This document shows, piece by piece, positions 25,626 through 34,859 of a DNA stretch of 64,000 nucleotides. The DNA comes from Acidobacteriota bacterium (lineage in GTDB: Bacteria; Acidobacteriota; Terriglobia; Terriglobales; SCQP01). The stretch's first letter is position 1. Every line of letters begins with the position of its first letter. The notes below the pieces were generated by a model. That model was not told the DNA's origin, ran no database searches, and saw only the letters and a list, made by a program, of their open reading frames with translations. Where the stretch lies: NCBI GenBank assembly GCA_004299485.1, contig SCQP01000018.1, forward strand, positions 1 to 64,000, written 5' to 3'. The position numbers and the translations under genes are program-made.

Positions 25626-26474
25626 CTAATACTTATAGAAGCCGCGGGCGGTTTTGCGGCCGAGCCAGCCGGCGGCGACCATGTTGCGCAGCAGCGGGCA
25701 GGGGCGGTATTTGGAGTCGCCGAGGCCGTCGTGGAGGACTTCCATAATGTGGAGGCAGACGTCGAGGCCGATGAAGTCGGCAAGGGTGAGCGGGCCCATG
25801 GGGTGGGCCATACCGAGCTTCATGATCTCGTCGATGGCCTCGGGGGTTGCGACGCCTTCCATGACGCAGTAGATCGCTTCGTTGATCATGGGCAGCAGGA
25901 CGCGGTTGGCGATGAAGCCGGGATAATCGTGGACTTCGACCGGAGTTTTTTCCAGGCGCAGGGCAAGATCCTGCACCGCCTTGACGGTGGCGTCAGAGGT
26001 TTGCAGGCCGCGGATGACCTCGACCAGCTTCATCATCGGCACCGGATTCATGAAGTGCATGCCGACGAATTGCTCGGGGCGGCCGCTGGCGGAGGCGAGC
26101 TCGGTGATGGAGATGGAGCTCGTGTTGCTGGCGATCAGCGCCTCGGGGCTCAGGACTTTGTTGAGCTGGGCGAGCAGCGGCAGCTTGATGTCGCGAAGCT
26201 CGGGGACGGCTTCAATCGCGAGCTGCGCGCTCGCCGCGGCGGCGACGTCGGTGGCCAGGGTGATGCGCCGGCGGGCAGCCGCGGAGGCGGCTTCGTCGAG
26301 CTTGCCTTTGGAGACTTCGCGGGCGAGATTTTTCTCGATGGTGGTGAGAGCCTTTTGGCCGGCGCCGGCGTTGGCCTCAATCAGAGTGACATCCACGCCA
26401 AACTTGGCGAGCACATGGGCGATGCCATTGCCCATGGTGCCGCCGCCGATGACAGCAACCTTCGTAATTTCCAT
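25626..26474 (-). CDS. hbd: 3-hydroxybutyryl-CoA / 3-hydroxyacyl-CoA dehydrogenase
   Basis: This 282-residue cytosolic enzyme carries out NAD(P)-linked oxidation or reduction of 3-hydroxyacyl-CoA. The Rossmann motif VIGGGTMGNGIAHVLAKFG is at the N-terminus. The catalytic His region (QFVGMHFMNPVPMMKLVEVI), GFIANRVLLPMINEA, GPLTLADFIGLD and the terminal GWLGRKTARGFYKY are all typical. It is 11 bases downstream of a thiolase gene, so the pair forms a two-step module for C4 acyl-CoA metabolism. Direction (butanoate/PHB precursor synthesis or beta-oxidation) is not decided by the sequence. Confidence 0.92.
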   Translation of the reverse strand: MEITKVAVIGGGTMGNGIAHVLAKFGVDVTLIEANAGAGQKALTTIEKNLAREVSKGKLDEAASAAARRRITLATDVAAAASAQLAIEAVPELRDIKLPLLAQLNKVLSPEALIASNTSSISITELASASGRPEQFVGMHFMNPVPMMKLVEVIRGLQTSDATVKAVQDLALRLEKTPVEVHDYPGFIANRVLLPMINEAIYCVMEGVATPEAIDEIMKLGMAHPMGPLTLADFIGLDVCLHIMEVLHDGLGDSKYRPCPLLRNMVAAGWLGRKTARGFYKY

Positions 26475-26485
26475 CCAATTTCCTT

Positions 26486-27670
26486 TTACAAACGTTCGAT
26501 GGCCATGCCGACGGCGTTGCCGCCACCGAGGCAGAGGGCCGCGATGCCGCGCTTCGCCTGGCGGCGCTCGAGCTCGTACATGAGCGTGACCAGGATGCGG
26601 CAGCCGCTGGCGCCGATGGGATGACCGATGGCGACCGCGCCGCCGTTAACGTTGACGCGGGCGGCGTCGAGCTTAAGCTCGCGGATGAGCGCCACGCCCT
26701 GCACAGCGAAGGCTTCGTTCAACTCATACAGATCGACGTCCTCGGCCTTCCAGCCGGTTTTGGTCCAGAGCTTGCGGACGGCTTCGACCGGCGTCATCAT
26801 CACCCACTTGGGTTCGAGGCCGCTAACCGCCTGAGCGACAATGCGGAACTTGGGTTTAAGGTTCAACTCTTTCGCTTTGGCCAGGGTGGTCACCACGACG
26901 GCGGCAGCGCCATCGTTGACGCCGGGGGCGTTGCCGGCGGTGACGGTACCGTCTTTTTTGAAGGCGGGCTTAAGCCTGCCGAGGGCTTCCATCGAAGTAT
27001 CGGCGCGGGGGCCTTCGTCTTTGGAGATGATGACGGGCTCGCCTTTTTTCTGCGGAATCTCGACTGGGACGATCTGCGAATCGAGGTAGCCGGCTTGCAT
27101 GGCGGCAATCGCCTTCTTGTGGCTGCCGAGAGCATATTCGTCCTGCTGCTGGCGGATGATCTTGTACGTATCGGAGACCAGCTCGGCGGTGTTGCCCATG
27201 TGGAAGTCTTCGTAGACGTCCCAGAGGCCGTCGTGGACCATGGAATCGACCACCTTCTGGTCTCCCATGCGATAGCCGGTGCGGGCGCCGGGCATAAGGT
27301 AGGGGCAGTTGGACATGGATTCCATGCCGCCAGCGACGACGATGCTGGTATCGCCCAGCAGCACGCCCTGAGCCGCCAGGCCCACTGCCTTGAGGCCGGA
27401 GCCGCAGACCTTGTTGATGGTCATGGCGGCGACGTGCGGCGCGAGACCTCCGTAAAGAGCCGCCTGGCGGGCAGGGTTCTGGCCGTTGCCCGCCTGCACC
27501 ACATTGCCCATGATGCATTCATCGACCTGTTCGGGCTTGATACCGGCGCGCTGAACCACTTCGCGCACCACGATGGCGCCCAACTGCGTCGCTTTTAACG
27601 GCGCCAAACCTCCAAGGAAACGCCCCACGGGCGTGCGGACTCCGGTGATGATGACGGCTGAATCGCTCAT
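26486..27670 (-). CDS. Acetyl-CoA C-acetyltransferase (thiolase)
   Basis: This 394-residue thiolase has the acylation cysteine in [11 protein letters not shown], the catalytic His in [16 protein letters not shown], and the second Cys in [13 protein letters not shown]. The length and the start ([20 protein letters not shown]) match biosynthetic-type acetyl-CoA acetyltransferases. It pairs with hbd downstream (11-base gap). A tandem heptamer repeat stands directly before its start codon, with no visible Shine-Dalgarno sequence. Confidence 0.92.
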   Translation of the reverse strand: MSDSAVIITGVRTPVGRFLGGLAPLKATQLGAIVVREVVQRAGIKPEQVDECIMGNVVQAGNGQNPARQAALYGGLAPHVAAMTINKVCGSGLKAVGLAAQGVLLGDTSIVVAGGMESMSNCPYLMPGARTGYRMGDQKVVDSMVHDGLWDVYEDFHMGNTAELVSDTYKIIRQQQDEYALGSHKKAIAAMQAGYLDSQIVPVEIPQKKGEPVIISKDEGPRADTSMEALGRLKPAFKKDGTVTAGNAPGVNDGAAAVVVTTLAKAKELNLKPKFRIVAQAVSGLEPKWVMMTPVEAVRKLWTKTGWKAEDVDLYELNEAFAVQGVALIRELKLDAARVNVNGGAVAIGHPIGASGCRILVTLMYELERRQAKRGIAALCLGGGNAVGMAIERL

Positions 27671-27674
27671 AAAG

Positions 27675-27709
27675 ACAGTTTACAGTTTACAGTTCACAGT
27701 TAACAGTTT
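27675..27709 (-). repeat. Tandem heptamer repeat (AACTGTN type), copy C
   Basis: Read on the minus strand, five exact 7-base units (AAACTGT, TAACTGT, GAACTGT, AAACTGT, AAACTGT) end 4 bases before the thiolase ATG (27670). The orientation relative to the downstream gene is the same as for copies A and B. Confidence 0.85.
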
Positions 27710-27763
27710 TGGCAGAGTGGACCGAACGGTTGGGAGGTGGCGCGGAGGGGCAGGCAAAAAAAT

Positions 27764-27791
27764 GGGCGCCCTTGCGGGCGCCCGGTTTTTT
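27764..27791 (-). terminator. Intrinsic terminator of the OmpA-like gene (possibly bidirectional)
   Basis: The arms GGGCGCCC (27764-27771) and GGGCGCCC (27776-27783) form a perfect 8-bp GC stem with a TTGC loop. T-runs follow in both directions (TTTTTT at 27786-27791 on plus, seven T on minus). It lies between the stop of the minus-strand OmpA-like gene and the thiolase gene, so it should end the former's mRNA. Confidence 0.9.
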
Positions 27792-27807
27792 GCGGCCGAA
27801 ACTGCGA

Positions 27808-28662
27808 CTACGAACCGCTCGTGGCGAGGCTGTTTTTGAGGACTTTGATTTCGACAGTACCGCCGCGGGTCCGGCGCGTGGGAGCGGCTTCGCCCATTTG
27901 GGCGGAAACCGGAGCCGAGGCGTTGCCCATGCCCATAGTGAAAATCCGGTAGAGCGGGACGTTGTGCTGCAGGACTAAGTAGCGCACGACGGTGTTGGCG
28001 AGATCCGTGCTGGCAGTGTCGCCCGCACGGCCTCGGCGCGTGGAGTAGGCGGTTACTTCGACGACGTAGCCTTTTTCGGTGTCGAGGTTTTGCAGGAAGG
28101 TGTCGAGTTGCTGCTGGGCCGGAGTGCTCAGCTTGGCCGGGCCAGGCTTGAAGTGCAACACGGCTTGCTGCGCGATGCGGTATTGGTCGACACCCTGGAC
28201 TTTGGTATTGACGCTGGCGACCTGTTGGTTGAGCTGATCGGCCTGGGAGGAAGTCTGTTGTACCTGCTGGGTGGCGGCATTGGCCTCGTCGTTCGCCTGC
28301 TGCGCCTGGGCGTTGGCTTTCGCCAAGGCGGCCTTGTTGGCGGCGGCGAGATCGGCGATGGACTTGTCGTTGTCAGCACTGAGACCGTCGAGCTCATTCA
28401 GGCGGTCGCGGATGGGCGCGACCTGATTCTGCACATACTTTTTGCGGGCGAAGGGATTGAGACGACCCCAAAAGCCCTGCCGGATTTGCGGGGTCAAGGG
28501 CGGCTTTTGGGTCGCAGTCGCCTGCGCCGGCTGCGATGCTTGCGCCTGGGTTTGCGTCGCCTGATTGGCTGGATTGTTCTGTTGTGCCGTCACCGGCAGC
28601 GAGCACATGCCGGCTAATGCCAGCATCACCACACTTGTGAAGATTTGCCGCTTGAGTGTCAT
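27808..28662 (-). CDS. Outer-membrane OmpA-like protein with coiled coil
   Basis: From ATG 28662, which has a strong AGGAGGAG Shine-Dalgarno, the protein has 284 residues and a signal peptide (LKRQIFTSVVMLALAGMCSL). A Gln/Ala-rich region follows, then a long coiled coil (about 95-180, with LNELDGLSADNDKSIADL and A/Q-rich heptads). The C-terminal OmpA-like domain (LDTFLQNLDTEKGYVVEVTA to YRIFTMGMGNA) normally anchors envelope to peptidoglycan. The terminal domain is more divergent than classical OmpA. Confidence 0.78.
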   Translation of the reverse strand: MTLKRQIFTSVVMLALAGMCSLPVTAQQNNPANQATQTQAQASQPAQATATQKPPLTPQIRQGFWGRLNPFARKKYVQNQVAPIRDRLNELDGLSADNDKSIADLAAANKAALAKANAQAQQANDEANAATQQVQQTSSQADQLNQQVASVNTKVQGVDQYRIAQQAVLHFKPGPAKLSTPAQQQLDTFLQNLDTEKGYVVEVTAYSTRRGRAGDTASTDLANTVVRYLVLQHNVPLYRIFTMGMGNASAPVSAQMGEAAPTRRTRGGTVEIKVLKNSLATSGS

Positions 28663-28847
28663 GGAGATTCTCCTCCTACAAGCTTCTATACACGTTGGAT
28701 GCCAAACCGAAACCGCACAAAACAAAGGGAGAAATGCGAGGACCAGGACTGCGCGGAGTGGAGAATTGGGTTGGCAGCAAGTAAAAATGGCGATATCCTT
28801 CGTAACGGAACAGGTAGTGCAAAGCGCGAAAGGGGAATAAAGCAGCC

Positions 28848-29378
28848 ATGTTGATTTTGCTGTTTGTGCTGGGCGCCGTGGGGATGCGGTTTTTGCCCCA
28901 CTGGTGGGACTTCACGCCGGTGATCGCCATGCTGCTGCTGGCGGGCTGCTATATGAAAGGCAAGCAGCTATGGGTGCCGCTGGTGGCGCTGATGGCGAGC
29001 GACTTTGCGCTGAACCTGTGGGTGTATCACGCCGCGGGCGGCCTCGATCAGTATTTCACCTGGGGCACGTACCTGCTGGTGCTGGGGCTGGCGCTGTGGC
29101 TGCTGAAGGGAAAGGTGAAGTTGCCGCGGCTGCTGGGCACGACGGTGGTCTGCTCGACGCTGTTTTTCCTGGTAACCAACTTTGGCGTTTGGGTCACTAC
29201 CGAGATGTATCCGCATACCTGGGGCGGGCTGGCAACCTGCTACGCCATGGGCGTGCCGTTCTTCCGCACGGCAGCAATCGGCGACCTGGTGTACGCCGGC
29301 GCGCTGTTCGGGCTGTATGCGGCCTGCCAGGCGGGGATTGAGCATTGGCAGTCGGCGCGGGTGCGCATTCCCGCATAG
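28848..29378 (+). CDS. DUF6580-type membrane protein
   Basis: This 176-residue protein has about five hydrophobic helices. Conserved-looking features include FTPVIAMLLLAGCYMK, VALMASDFALNLWVY, and TNFGVWVTTEMYPHTWGGL, which I associate with the DUF6580 family of putative transport proteins related to ECF-like substrate-binding components. A substrate is not known. It has a modest Shine-Dalgarno (AAAGGGGAA) and is divergent from the OmpA-like gene. The 185-base gap between them shows no clear consensus promoter. Confidence 0.7.
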   Translation: MLILLFVLGAVGMRFLPHWWDFTPVIAMLLLAGCYMKGKQLWVPLVALMASDFALNLWVYHAAGGLDQYFTWGTYLLVLGLALWLLKGKVKLPRLLGTTVVCSTLFFLVTNFGVWVTTEMYPHTWGGLATCYAMGVPFFRTAAIGDLVYAGALFGLYAACQAGIEHWQSARVRIPA

Positions 29379-30246
29379 GGTTCTGGCTCCCCCTCAAGCG
29401 CTTATCGTTTTTAATCCTGACGCGGGCCGGCGGCCGCAGTCGCGGCGGCGGCAACTGGACGCGCTGGTGCGCGCGCTCACCGGCCGGGGATGGCGCTGCG
29501 AAGTCAGCGTGGCTCGAGCGGAAGCAGAGGCCGCAAGCCGCTATGACGTGCTGATTGGCTGCGGCGGCGACGGCACGCTGCACGCGCTGGCGCAGATCGC
29601 CGCGGGCGGGCGTTGCCTGCTGGGCGTGGCGCCGCCGTTCGGAACTGCAAACATCCTCGCCCACGCGCTGCGCTGCCCGTCGCGGCCGGAGGCGGCCGCG
29701 GACTGGCTGGCGCGGGCGTGGCGGCTGGGTGGCAAAGAGCTGCCGCTGGGCGTGGCGGAAACGGCGACCGTAAGGCGATACTTCCTTGCGATTGCCAGCG
29801 TGGGCTATGATGCCGCGATCGTGGCTGCGATGGGCGCGGGCGCAAAGCGCCGCTGGGGCAAACTGGCGTTTGCGGCACGGGCGGCAGCCGCATGGCGGCG
29901 CTACTTCCCTGCTCCGCTGATCTGCGATCTCGCGCCGGCGCCTCTCGATGGGCTGCTGTTCAGCCTGACGCGATTTTATGGCGGGCGGCTGCGGCTGGGC
30001 ACACCGGCCCCCGGGCAGCCGTTGCTCTTGGGGTTGCGCGGTGCGCCGTATCTGCTGCCGCTCCAGGCACTGGCGCTCGCGAGCGTGGGCCTGGTGCATG
30101 CGCCGGGCGTGACGCGGTTCCCGGGCCATGCGGTTGCGGTGGTGACGCCGGGTCGGCCGCTGCAGCTTGATGGCGAAGCCTACGGAGCAACGCCGGTGCG
30201 GTTGGGGCTGGAGGCAGGCGGGATCCGCTTTCTTGTGCCGCAGTAA
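29317..30246 (+). CDS. Diacylglycerol/lipid kinase family protein
   Basis: The conserved domain begins at ALIVFNPDAG (about 29399) and includes the nucleotide-binding motif GCGGDGTLHALAQ and the PFGTANILA segment, hallmarks of the DAGK/sphingosine kinase/YegS fold. Such enzymes phosphorylate lipid hydroxyls using ATP. The start is uncertain: ATG 29317 is the nearest in-frame ATG but overlaps the DUF6580 gene by 62 bases, and a non-ATG start near 29385 (CTG) is possible. Translational coupling with the membrane protein is likely either way. Confidence 0.78.
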   Translation: MRPARRGLSIGSRRGCAFPHRVLAPPQALIVFNPDAGRRPQSRRRQLDALVRALTGRGWRCEVSVARAEAEAASRYDVLIGCGGDGTLHALAQIAAGGRCLLGVAPPFGTANILAHALRCPSRPEAAADWLARAWRLGGKELPLGVAETATVRRYFLAIASVGYDAAIVAAMGAGAKRRWGKLAFAARAAAAWRRYFPAPLICDLAPAPLDGLLFSLTRFYGGRLRLGTPAPGQPLLLGLRGAPYLLPLQALALASVGLVHAPGVTRFPGHAVAVVTPGRPLQLDGEAYGATPVRLGLEAGGIRFLVPQ

Positions 30247-30264
30247 TTGTGTATGCTTCCGGCA

Positions 30265-31719
30265 ATGCAGCCGACCAAGGGCACAGCCGTCGAATCGCAG
30301 CCGCACGGGCTGGTGCGGGGCATGGGGCTGTGGGACGTGGTGTTGTTCAACGTCGCCGCGGTGCTGGGGCCGCGCTGGGTGGCGACGGCGGCGCACACCG
30401 GACCCAGCTCGGTGAGCCTGTGGCTGGGCGCGGCGATTCTGTTTTTCATTCCCGAAGCGCTGGTGATCACCGAGCTGGCGACGCGATTCCCGCGCGTGGG
30501 CGGCATTTATGCCTGGACGAATGAGGCGTTCGGGCCCTTTCACGGCTTCGTTTCCGGCTGGGTGTACTGGACCTACAGCATCGTCTACTTCCCTGCCCTG
30601 CTGAACGCCAGCGTGGCCATGTCGGCGTACATGGGCGGGCCGAAGTTTGCGGCGCTGGCCACCAACAAGCTGTTCGTGATTGTGGGGGCGCTGATCATTC
30701 TGGGCATCGCCATCTGGCTGAATATCGTGGGCGTGCATATCGGCAAATGGCTGGAGAACGCCGGCGCCGCGGGAACGTATCTGCCGCTGCTGCTGCTGGT
30801 GCTGTTCGGGGCCTGGTTTGCCGCCAGCCATGGCCCGGTGACGGCATTTACGGCGCAAAGCATGAGCGTGCATTTCAGTTGGGGCACGATCAACTACTGG
30901 GCGCAGATTGCGTTTGCCTTCGCGGGCCTGGAGGTGGTGTGCTTCATGGGTGAGGAAGTGCGCGACCCGCAAAAGACGTTCAAGCACGGCATCCTCATCG
31001 CGGCGATCGCGATTGTGGCGGCGTATGTGCTGGGGACGATGGGGACGCTGGCGATTCTGCATCCCGGGCAGGTGGATCTGCGCGCCGGGGCGATTCAGGC
31101 GCTGACGTCGGCGGCGGGGCAGTTCGGGCTGGCGTGGATCGCGATCATCATGGCGACGCTGCTGTTCATCGGCAACATTGGCGGCGTGGGCACGACGGTG
31201 GCGGGCGTGGCGCGGGTGCCGTTTGCGGCGGGGATTGACCGTTACATGCCGCGCGCGTTCGGCAAAATTCACCCCAAATGGCGGACGCCCTGGGTGGCGA
31301 TGCTGGTGCAGGGGGGCGCGGCGGCGCTGCTGCTCATTGTCAGCCAGATTGGCGGGGCCAGCGCGGCAAGCGCGTACCAGTTGCTGGTCGATGCGACCGA
31401 CATCATGTACTTCATCGCCTTCGTGTACACGTTCGCGGCGGTGCTGGCGATGCGCAAGCGGCCCGACCGGGGGACGCAACCGGGACACGCGCTGATTCCG
31501 GGCGGCCAACTGGGAGTGTGGATCTGCGGCACGCTGGGGCTGCTGATCACGCTGCTGTCGATCATCATTTCGCTGATTCCGCCCGATGACCTGCAGGGTT
31601 CGCGGATGTGGTTTGAGATCAAGCTGGTGGGCATCTGCGGGGTGCTCATCTTCAGCGGTCTGATTCTGTACTGGCGGAAGAACAAGCGCGGAGACGAACC
31701 GCTGGCCACAACGGCATAA
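30265..31719 (+). CDS. APC-superfamily amino acid permease
   Basis: This 484-residue protein from ATG 30265 has about twelve hydrophobic helices. The first unwound helix region is GMGLWDVVLFNVAAVLGPRW. FPRVGGIYAWTNEAFG and FAFAGLEVVCFMGEEVRDPQKT are typical of APC amino acid/polyamine transporters. An uptake or exchange role for amino acids or amines is expected; the substrate is not predictable. It follows the lipid kinase by 18 bases and precedes nadA. Confidence 0.88.
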   Translation: MQPTKGTAVESQPHGLVRGMGLWDVVLFNVAAVLGPRWVATAAHTGPSSVSLWLGAAILFFIPEALVITELATRFPRVGGIYAWTNEAFGPFHGFVSGWVYWTYSIVYFPALLNASVAMSAYMGGPKFAALATNKLFVIVGALIILGIAIWLNIVGVHIGKWLENAGAAGTYLPLLLLVLFGAWFAASHGPVTAFTAQSMSVHFSWGTINYWAQIAFAFAGLEVVCFMGEEVRDPQKTFKHGILIAAIAIVAAYVLGTMGTLAILHPGQVDLRAGAIQALTSAAGQFGLAWIAIIMATLLFIGNIGGVGTTVAGVARVPFAAGIDRYMPRAFGKIHPKWRTPWVAMLVQGGAAALLLIVSQIGGASAASAYQLLVDATDIMYFIAFVYTFAAVLAMRKRPDRGTQPGHALIPGGQLGVWICGTLGLLITLLSIIISLIPPDDLQGSRMWFEIKLVGICGVLIFSGLILYWRKNKRGDEPLATTA

Positions 31720-31754
31720 CCGCCGCTGAGCCACAGAGCGCGTTAAAATTGGAC

Positions 31755-32894
31755 ATGGCGTTATTGGCGGAGTCCAAGTGCGATCTGGACAATTACCTGC
31801 GTTACCCGGACCACGAGCTGGACGGGCGGATTGCCGAACTGCGGGCCACGCTGGGGGGAAGGGTGCTGATTCTCGGGCACCACTACCAGCGCGACGAGGT
31901 CATCCGGTTTGCCGATTTCCAGGGTGACTCCCTGCGGCTGGCGCAGCAATGCACCCAGCACCCGGAGGCGGAATTCATCGTGTTCTGCGGGGTGCATTTC
32001 ATGGCGGAAAGCGCCGACATCCTGCGGGCTGAGCACCAGCAGGTGATTCTGCCGGACCTGAACGCAGGCTGCTCGATGGCCGACATGGCCGAGTACCCGC
32101 AGGTGCTGGACGCCTGGGAACAGTTGCAGGAGCTGGGGCTGGTGGACGAGTTTCTGCCGATCACCTACATGAACTCGACTGCGCGCATCAAGGCATTCTG
32201 CGGCGAGCAGGGCGGGCTGGTGTGCACGTCCTCGAATGCGCCGGCGGCGTTCCGCTGGGCGTTCACACAGAAGCCGAAGATTTTGTTTTTGCCGGATCAG
32301 CACCTGGGGCGGAACACGGGCGTGAAGGTGGGCCTGGGGCTGGAGGAGATGCTGACCTGGGATCCGCGGCAGGATTACGGCGGGAACACGCCGGAGGCCG
32401 TGGCGAAGGCCAAGGTGCTGCTGTGGAAGGGCCACTGCTCGGTGCATCAACGCTTCCGGCCGGAGCAGATAGACGAGTGGCGGAAGAAGGAGCCGGGGAT
32501 CAGGATTCTGGTGCACCCGGAATGCTGCCACGAAGTGGTGGCCAAGGCGGATTTGGTGGGCTCGACGGACTTCATCATCCGGCAACTGGCGCAGGCGGCG
32601 CCGGGGACGCGCTGGGCGATTGGCACCGAGTTGCATCTGGTCCACCGGCTGGCGGCGCGGCATGAGGACCAGTTGATTTCGCCGCTCGACAACGACGGCT
32701 GCCCGGTATGCTCGACCATGTTCCGAATCTCGCCGCAGCATCTGGCGTGGGTGCTGGATAATCTGGTGCAGGGCCAGGTGGTCAACCGGATTGCCGTGAA
32801 AGAGGAAGTCAAGCACTGGGCGCGGGTGGCGCTGAACCGGATGCTGGAGCTGACGCCGGCGGCCGCGAGCGCAAACGACGGAGCGGGGCGATGA
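31755..32894 (+). CDS. nadA: Quinolinate synthase
   Basis: This 379-residue enzyme condenses iminoaspartate with dihydroxyacetone phosphate to quinolinate in NAD synthesis. It carries a [4Fe-4S] cluster. The candidate cysteines lie in NAGCSMAD, in VHPECCHEV and in DGCPVCSTM, with further ones in FCGVHFMAES and VCTSSN. The LGHHYQRDEV start of the first domain and GTELHLVHRL near the end are characteristic. ATG 31755 is preferred over the TTG at 31749. It overlaps the next gene by 4 bases (ATGA). No nadB or nadC is seen here. Confidence 0.92.
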   Translation: MALLAESKCDLDNYLRYPDHELDGRIAELRATLGGRVLILGHHYQRDEVIRFADFQGDSLRLAQQCTQHPEAEFIVFCGVHFMAESADILRAEHQQVILPDLNAGCSMADMAEYPQVLDAWEQLQELGLVDEFLPITYMNSTARIKAFCGEQGGLVCTSSNAPAAFRWAFTQKPKILFLPDQHLGRNTGVKVGLGLEEMLTWDPRQDYGGNTPEAVAKAKVLLWKGHCSVHQRFRPEQIDEWRKKEPGIRILVHPECCHEVVAKADLVGSTDFIIRQLAQAAPGTRWAIGTELHLVHRLAARHEDQLISPLDNDGCPVCSTMFRISPQHLAWVLDNLVQGQVVNRIAVKEEVKHWARVALNRMLELTPAAASANDGAGR

Positions 32895-33334
32895 GCAGCG
32901 ATCGGACGTTCACGCTGGGAGAGGCGCAGGAGCTGCTGCCGCTGCTTGATGGCCTGTTGCACAACGCCATGCGGGCGCACCGGCGGGTGGAGGAGCTGGA
33001 CGAGGAGATGCAGGGGGTCATCAGCCATATCCTGCTCGCCGGCGGGGTGCAGGTGGATCCGATCCACACCAGCGGCATGCGCAGTGAGCGCGAGCGTTGC
33101 GCGCAGCAACTCGAGGACGCCACGCGCGAAATTGCCGCCAGCGGCGCGCAGATCAAGGATCTCGAAGAAGGCTTACTGGACTTTCCCTGCCTGCTGCATG
33201 GGCGCGTGGTGCTGCTGTGCTGGAAACGGGGCGAGCAGGCCATCGAGCACTGGCATGGCACACAGGAAGGCTTCGCCAACCGCAAACCGCTGGATCCGTC
33301 GATGTATCAGGGCGGCGGATTTCATATTCATTAA
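32891..33334 (+). CDS. DUF2203 family protein
   Basis: This 147-residue cytosolic protein is highly helical at the N-terminus (FTLGEAQELLPLLDGLLHNA), with a C-terminal FPCLLHGRVVLLCWKRGEQA and IEHWHGTQEGFANRKPLD. This is the pattern of the DUF2203 family, whose role is not established. It overlaps nadA by 4 bases and is followed 20 bases later by dtd, so it belongs to a nadA-DUF2203-dtd transcription unit. Confidence 0.8.
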   Translation: MSSDRTFTLGEAQELLPLLDGLLHNAMRAHRRVEELDEEMQGVISHILLAGGVQVDPIHTSGMRSERERCAQQLEDATREIAASGAQIKDLEEGLLDFPCLLHGRVVLLCWKRGEQAIEHWHGTQEGFANRKPLDPSMYQGGGFHIH

Positions 33335-33354
33335 TCGCGGGCACCCACAGTGGA

Positions 33355-33840
33355 ATGAGAGTCTTGCTGCAGCGGGTGAGCCGGGCGCGGGTGCGGGTGG
33401 GGGGCGAAATCACCGGCGAGATTGGGGCGGGGTATGTCGCCCTGATCGGGGTGGCGCGGGGCGATACGCAGGCGGATATGGACTATCTTTGCCGCAAGAT
33501 CGCGGCGCTGCGGCTGTGGCCGGATGAGGCGGGGAAAATGAATCGTTCGCTGCTGGAGGCGGTGGCGGCGCCGGCGGTGCTGGCCATCTCGCAGTTCACG
33601 CTGCTGGCCGACACGCGGCGGGGATTGCGGCCGAGCTTTGATGCGGCGGCGCCGCCGGAAGAGGCGCGGCCCCTGTACGAAGGCCTGATTGCACAACTGC
33701 GGACCGCCGGGGTGAACGTGGCGACGGGCGTGTTCCAGGCGGATATGGATGTCGAGCTGGTCAACCAAGGGCCGGTAACAGTTCTGCTGGACTCGCGAGA
33801 TGGCGTGGCGGAAAAGACACAAATCACCGGCCGCGTGTAG
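33355..33840 (+). CDS. dtd: D-aminoacyl-tRNA deacylase
   Basis: This 161-residue DTD enzyme removes D-amino acids (and glycine from tRNA-Ala) mischarged onto tRNAs. The cross-subunit active-site motifs are present: SQFTLLADTRRGLRPSF (SQxTL) and NQGPVTVLLDS (NxGPVT with the Gly-cisPro). The start MRVLLQRVSRARV is canonical. Length is slightly above the ~145-residue norm because of an insertion near DAAAPPEEARP. Confidence 0.93.
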   Translation: MRVLLQRVSRARVRVGGEITGEIGAGYVALIGVARGDTQADMDYLCRKIAALRLWPDEAGKMNRSLLEAVAAPAVLAISQFTLLADTRRGLRPSFDAAAPPEEARPLYEGLIAQLRTAGVNVATGVFQADMDVELVNQGPVTVLLDSRDGVAEKTQITGRV

Positions 33841-33904
33841 CATTTAAGTCACTGCAACAAAATGCCTTAGCTGTGACTCTGGGGGTATGTCAGGATAAAA
33901 AGAC

Positions 33905-34828
33905 ATGCCCAGCGAAGCCACGCTTGCCCACAGCGCCACAGCCACAGGCGTGGGATTGCATAGCGGCGCCAAAGCGCATTTGAAGCTGCTGGCGGCGCCC
34001 GCAGGGAGCGGGATTCACTTCCGGCGCACCGATCTGGACGACTTTGCCGTGGAGGCGCGGGCGGGCAACATTGCCAAAGTCAGCTACGCCACGAGCCTGA
34101 TGAAGAAGGGCGTGTTTATCTCCACCACCGAGCACTTGCTGTCGGCGCTGATGGGCGCCGGGGTGGATAACATGGTCGTGGAGCTGGACAATCTGGAGGT
34201 GCCGATTCTGGATGGCAGCGCGCTGCCGTTCATGGAGATGATTGCGGCAGCGAAGCTGCGGCGGCAGAGACGGCGGCGGCGGGTGATGGAGATTCTGGAG
34301 CCGCTGGAGATGCGGGAGGGGGAGAAGTTCATCGGGGTGTATCCCTGCCGGGAATACCGGCTGCATTACCGGATTGATTTCCCTCATCCTGTGATCGGAA
34401 AGCAGGAATTCGCACTGACGCTGACGCCGGACAGCTACCGGCGGGAACTGGCGCCGGCGCGGACCTTCGGATTTCTTGCCGACTTTGCGGCGATGCGGCG
34501 GCAGGGACTGATCCGCGGGGGCAGCCTGGAGAACGCGGTGGTGCTGGATGACAAGCGGGTAGTGAACGGGGAGCTGCGCTTCCGGGACGAGTTTGTGCGC
34601 CACAAGATGTTGGACCTGATCGGGGATCTGGCGCTATTAGGCGCGCCGCTGCAAGCGGAAGTACGGGCCGACCGGGCGGGCCATGCGCTGCACACGGCGC
34701 TGGTGCAGCGGCTGCTGCGGGAGAAGCGGCATTGGCGCTGGCAGGACGGTACACAAGGAGCAGCGGCGGCGGATGCAGGCATCCTGGCGGCTACTTCTGT
34801 TGCGACCTTAGACGCATATACTGAGTAA
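33905..34828 (+). CDS. lpxC: UDP-3-O-acyl-N-acetylglucosamine deacetylase
   Basis: This 307-residue zinc enzyme performs the committed step of lipid A synthesis, which shows the organism makes lipopolysaccharide. Zinc ligands and catalytic residues appear in [16 protein letters not shown] and in [15 protein letters not shown]. The GVGLHSG opening and FGFLADF segment are typical. The start at 33905 lacks a strong Shine-Dalgarno. Confidence 0.94.
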   Translation: MPSEATLAHSATATGVGLHSGAKAHLKLLAAPAGSGIHFRRTDLDDFAVEARAGNIAKVSYATSLMKKGVFISTTEHLLSALMGAGVDNMVVELDNLEVPILDGSALPFMEMIAAAKLRRQRRRRRVMEILEPLEMREGEKFIGVYPCREYRLHYRIDFPHPVIGKQEFALTLTPDSYRRELAPARTFGFLADFAAMRRQGLIRGGSLENAVVLDDKRVVNGELRFRDEFVRHKMLDLIGDLALLGAPLQAEVRADRAGHALHTALVQRLLREKRHWRWQDGTQGAAAADAGILAATSVATLDAYTE

Positions 34829-34859
34829 AGGGTTTGATTTGATAGGAAATGGAGAGAGA

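Noticed and set aside
29197-31734. 845-residue open frame on the minus strand across the lipid kinase and APC permease genes
   Set aside because: Its composition is Arg/His/Gln/Pro-rich without any domain pattern, and it lies fully antisense to two clearly recognisable genes. It is a product of high GC content.
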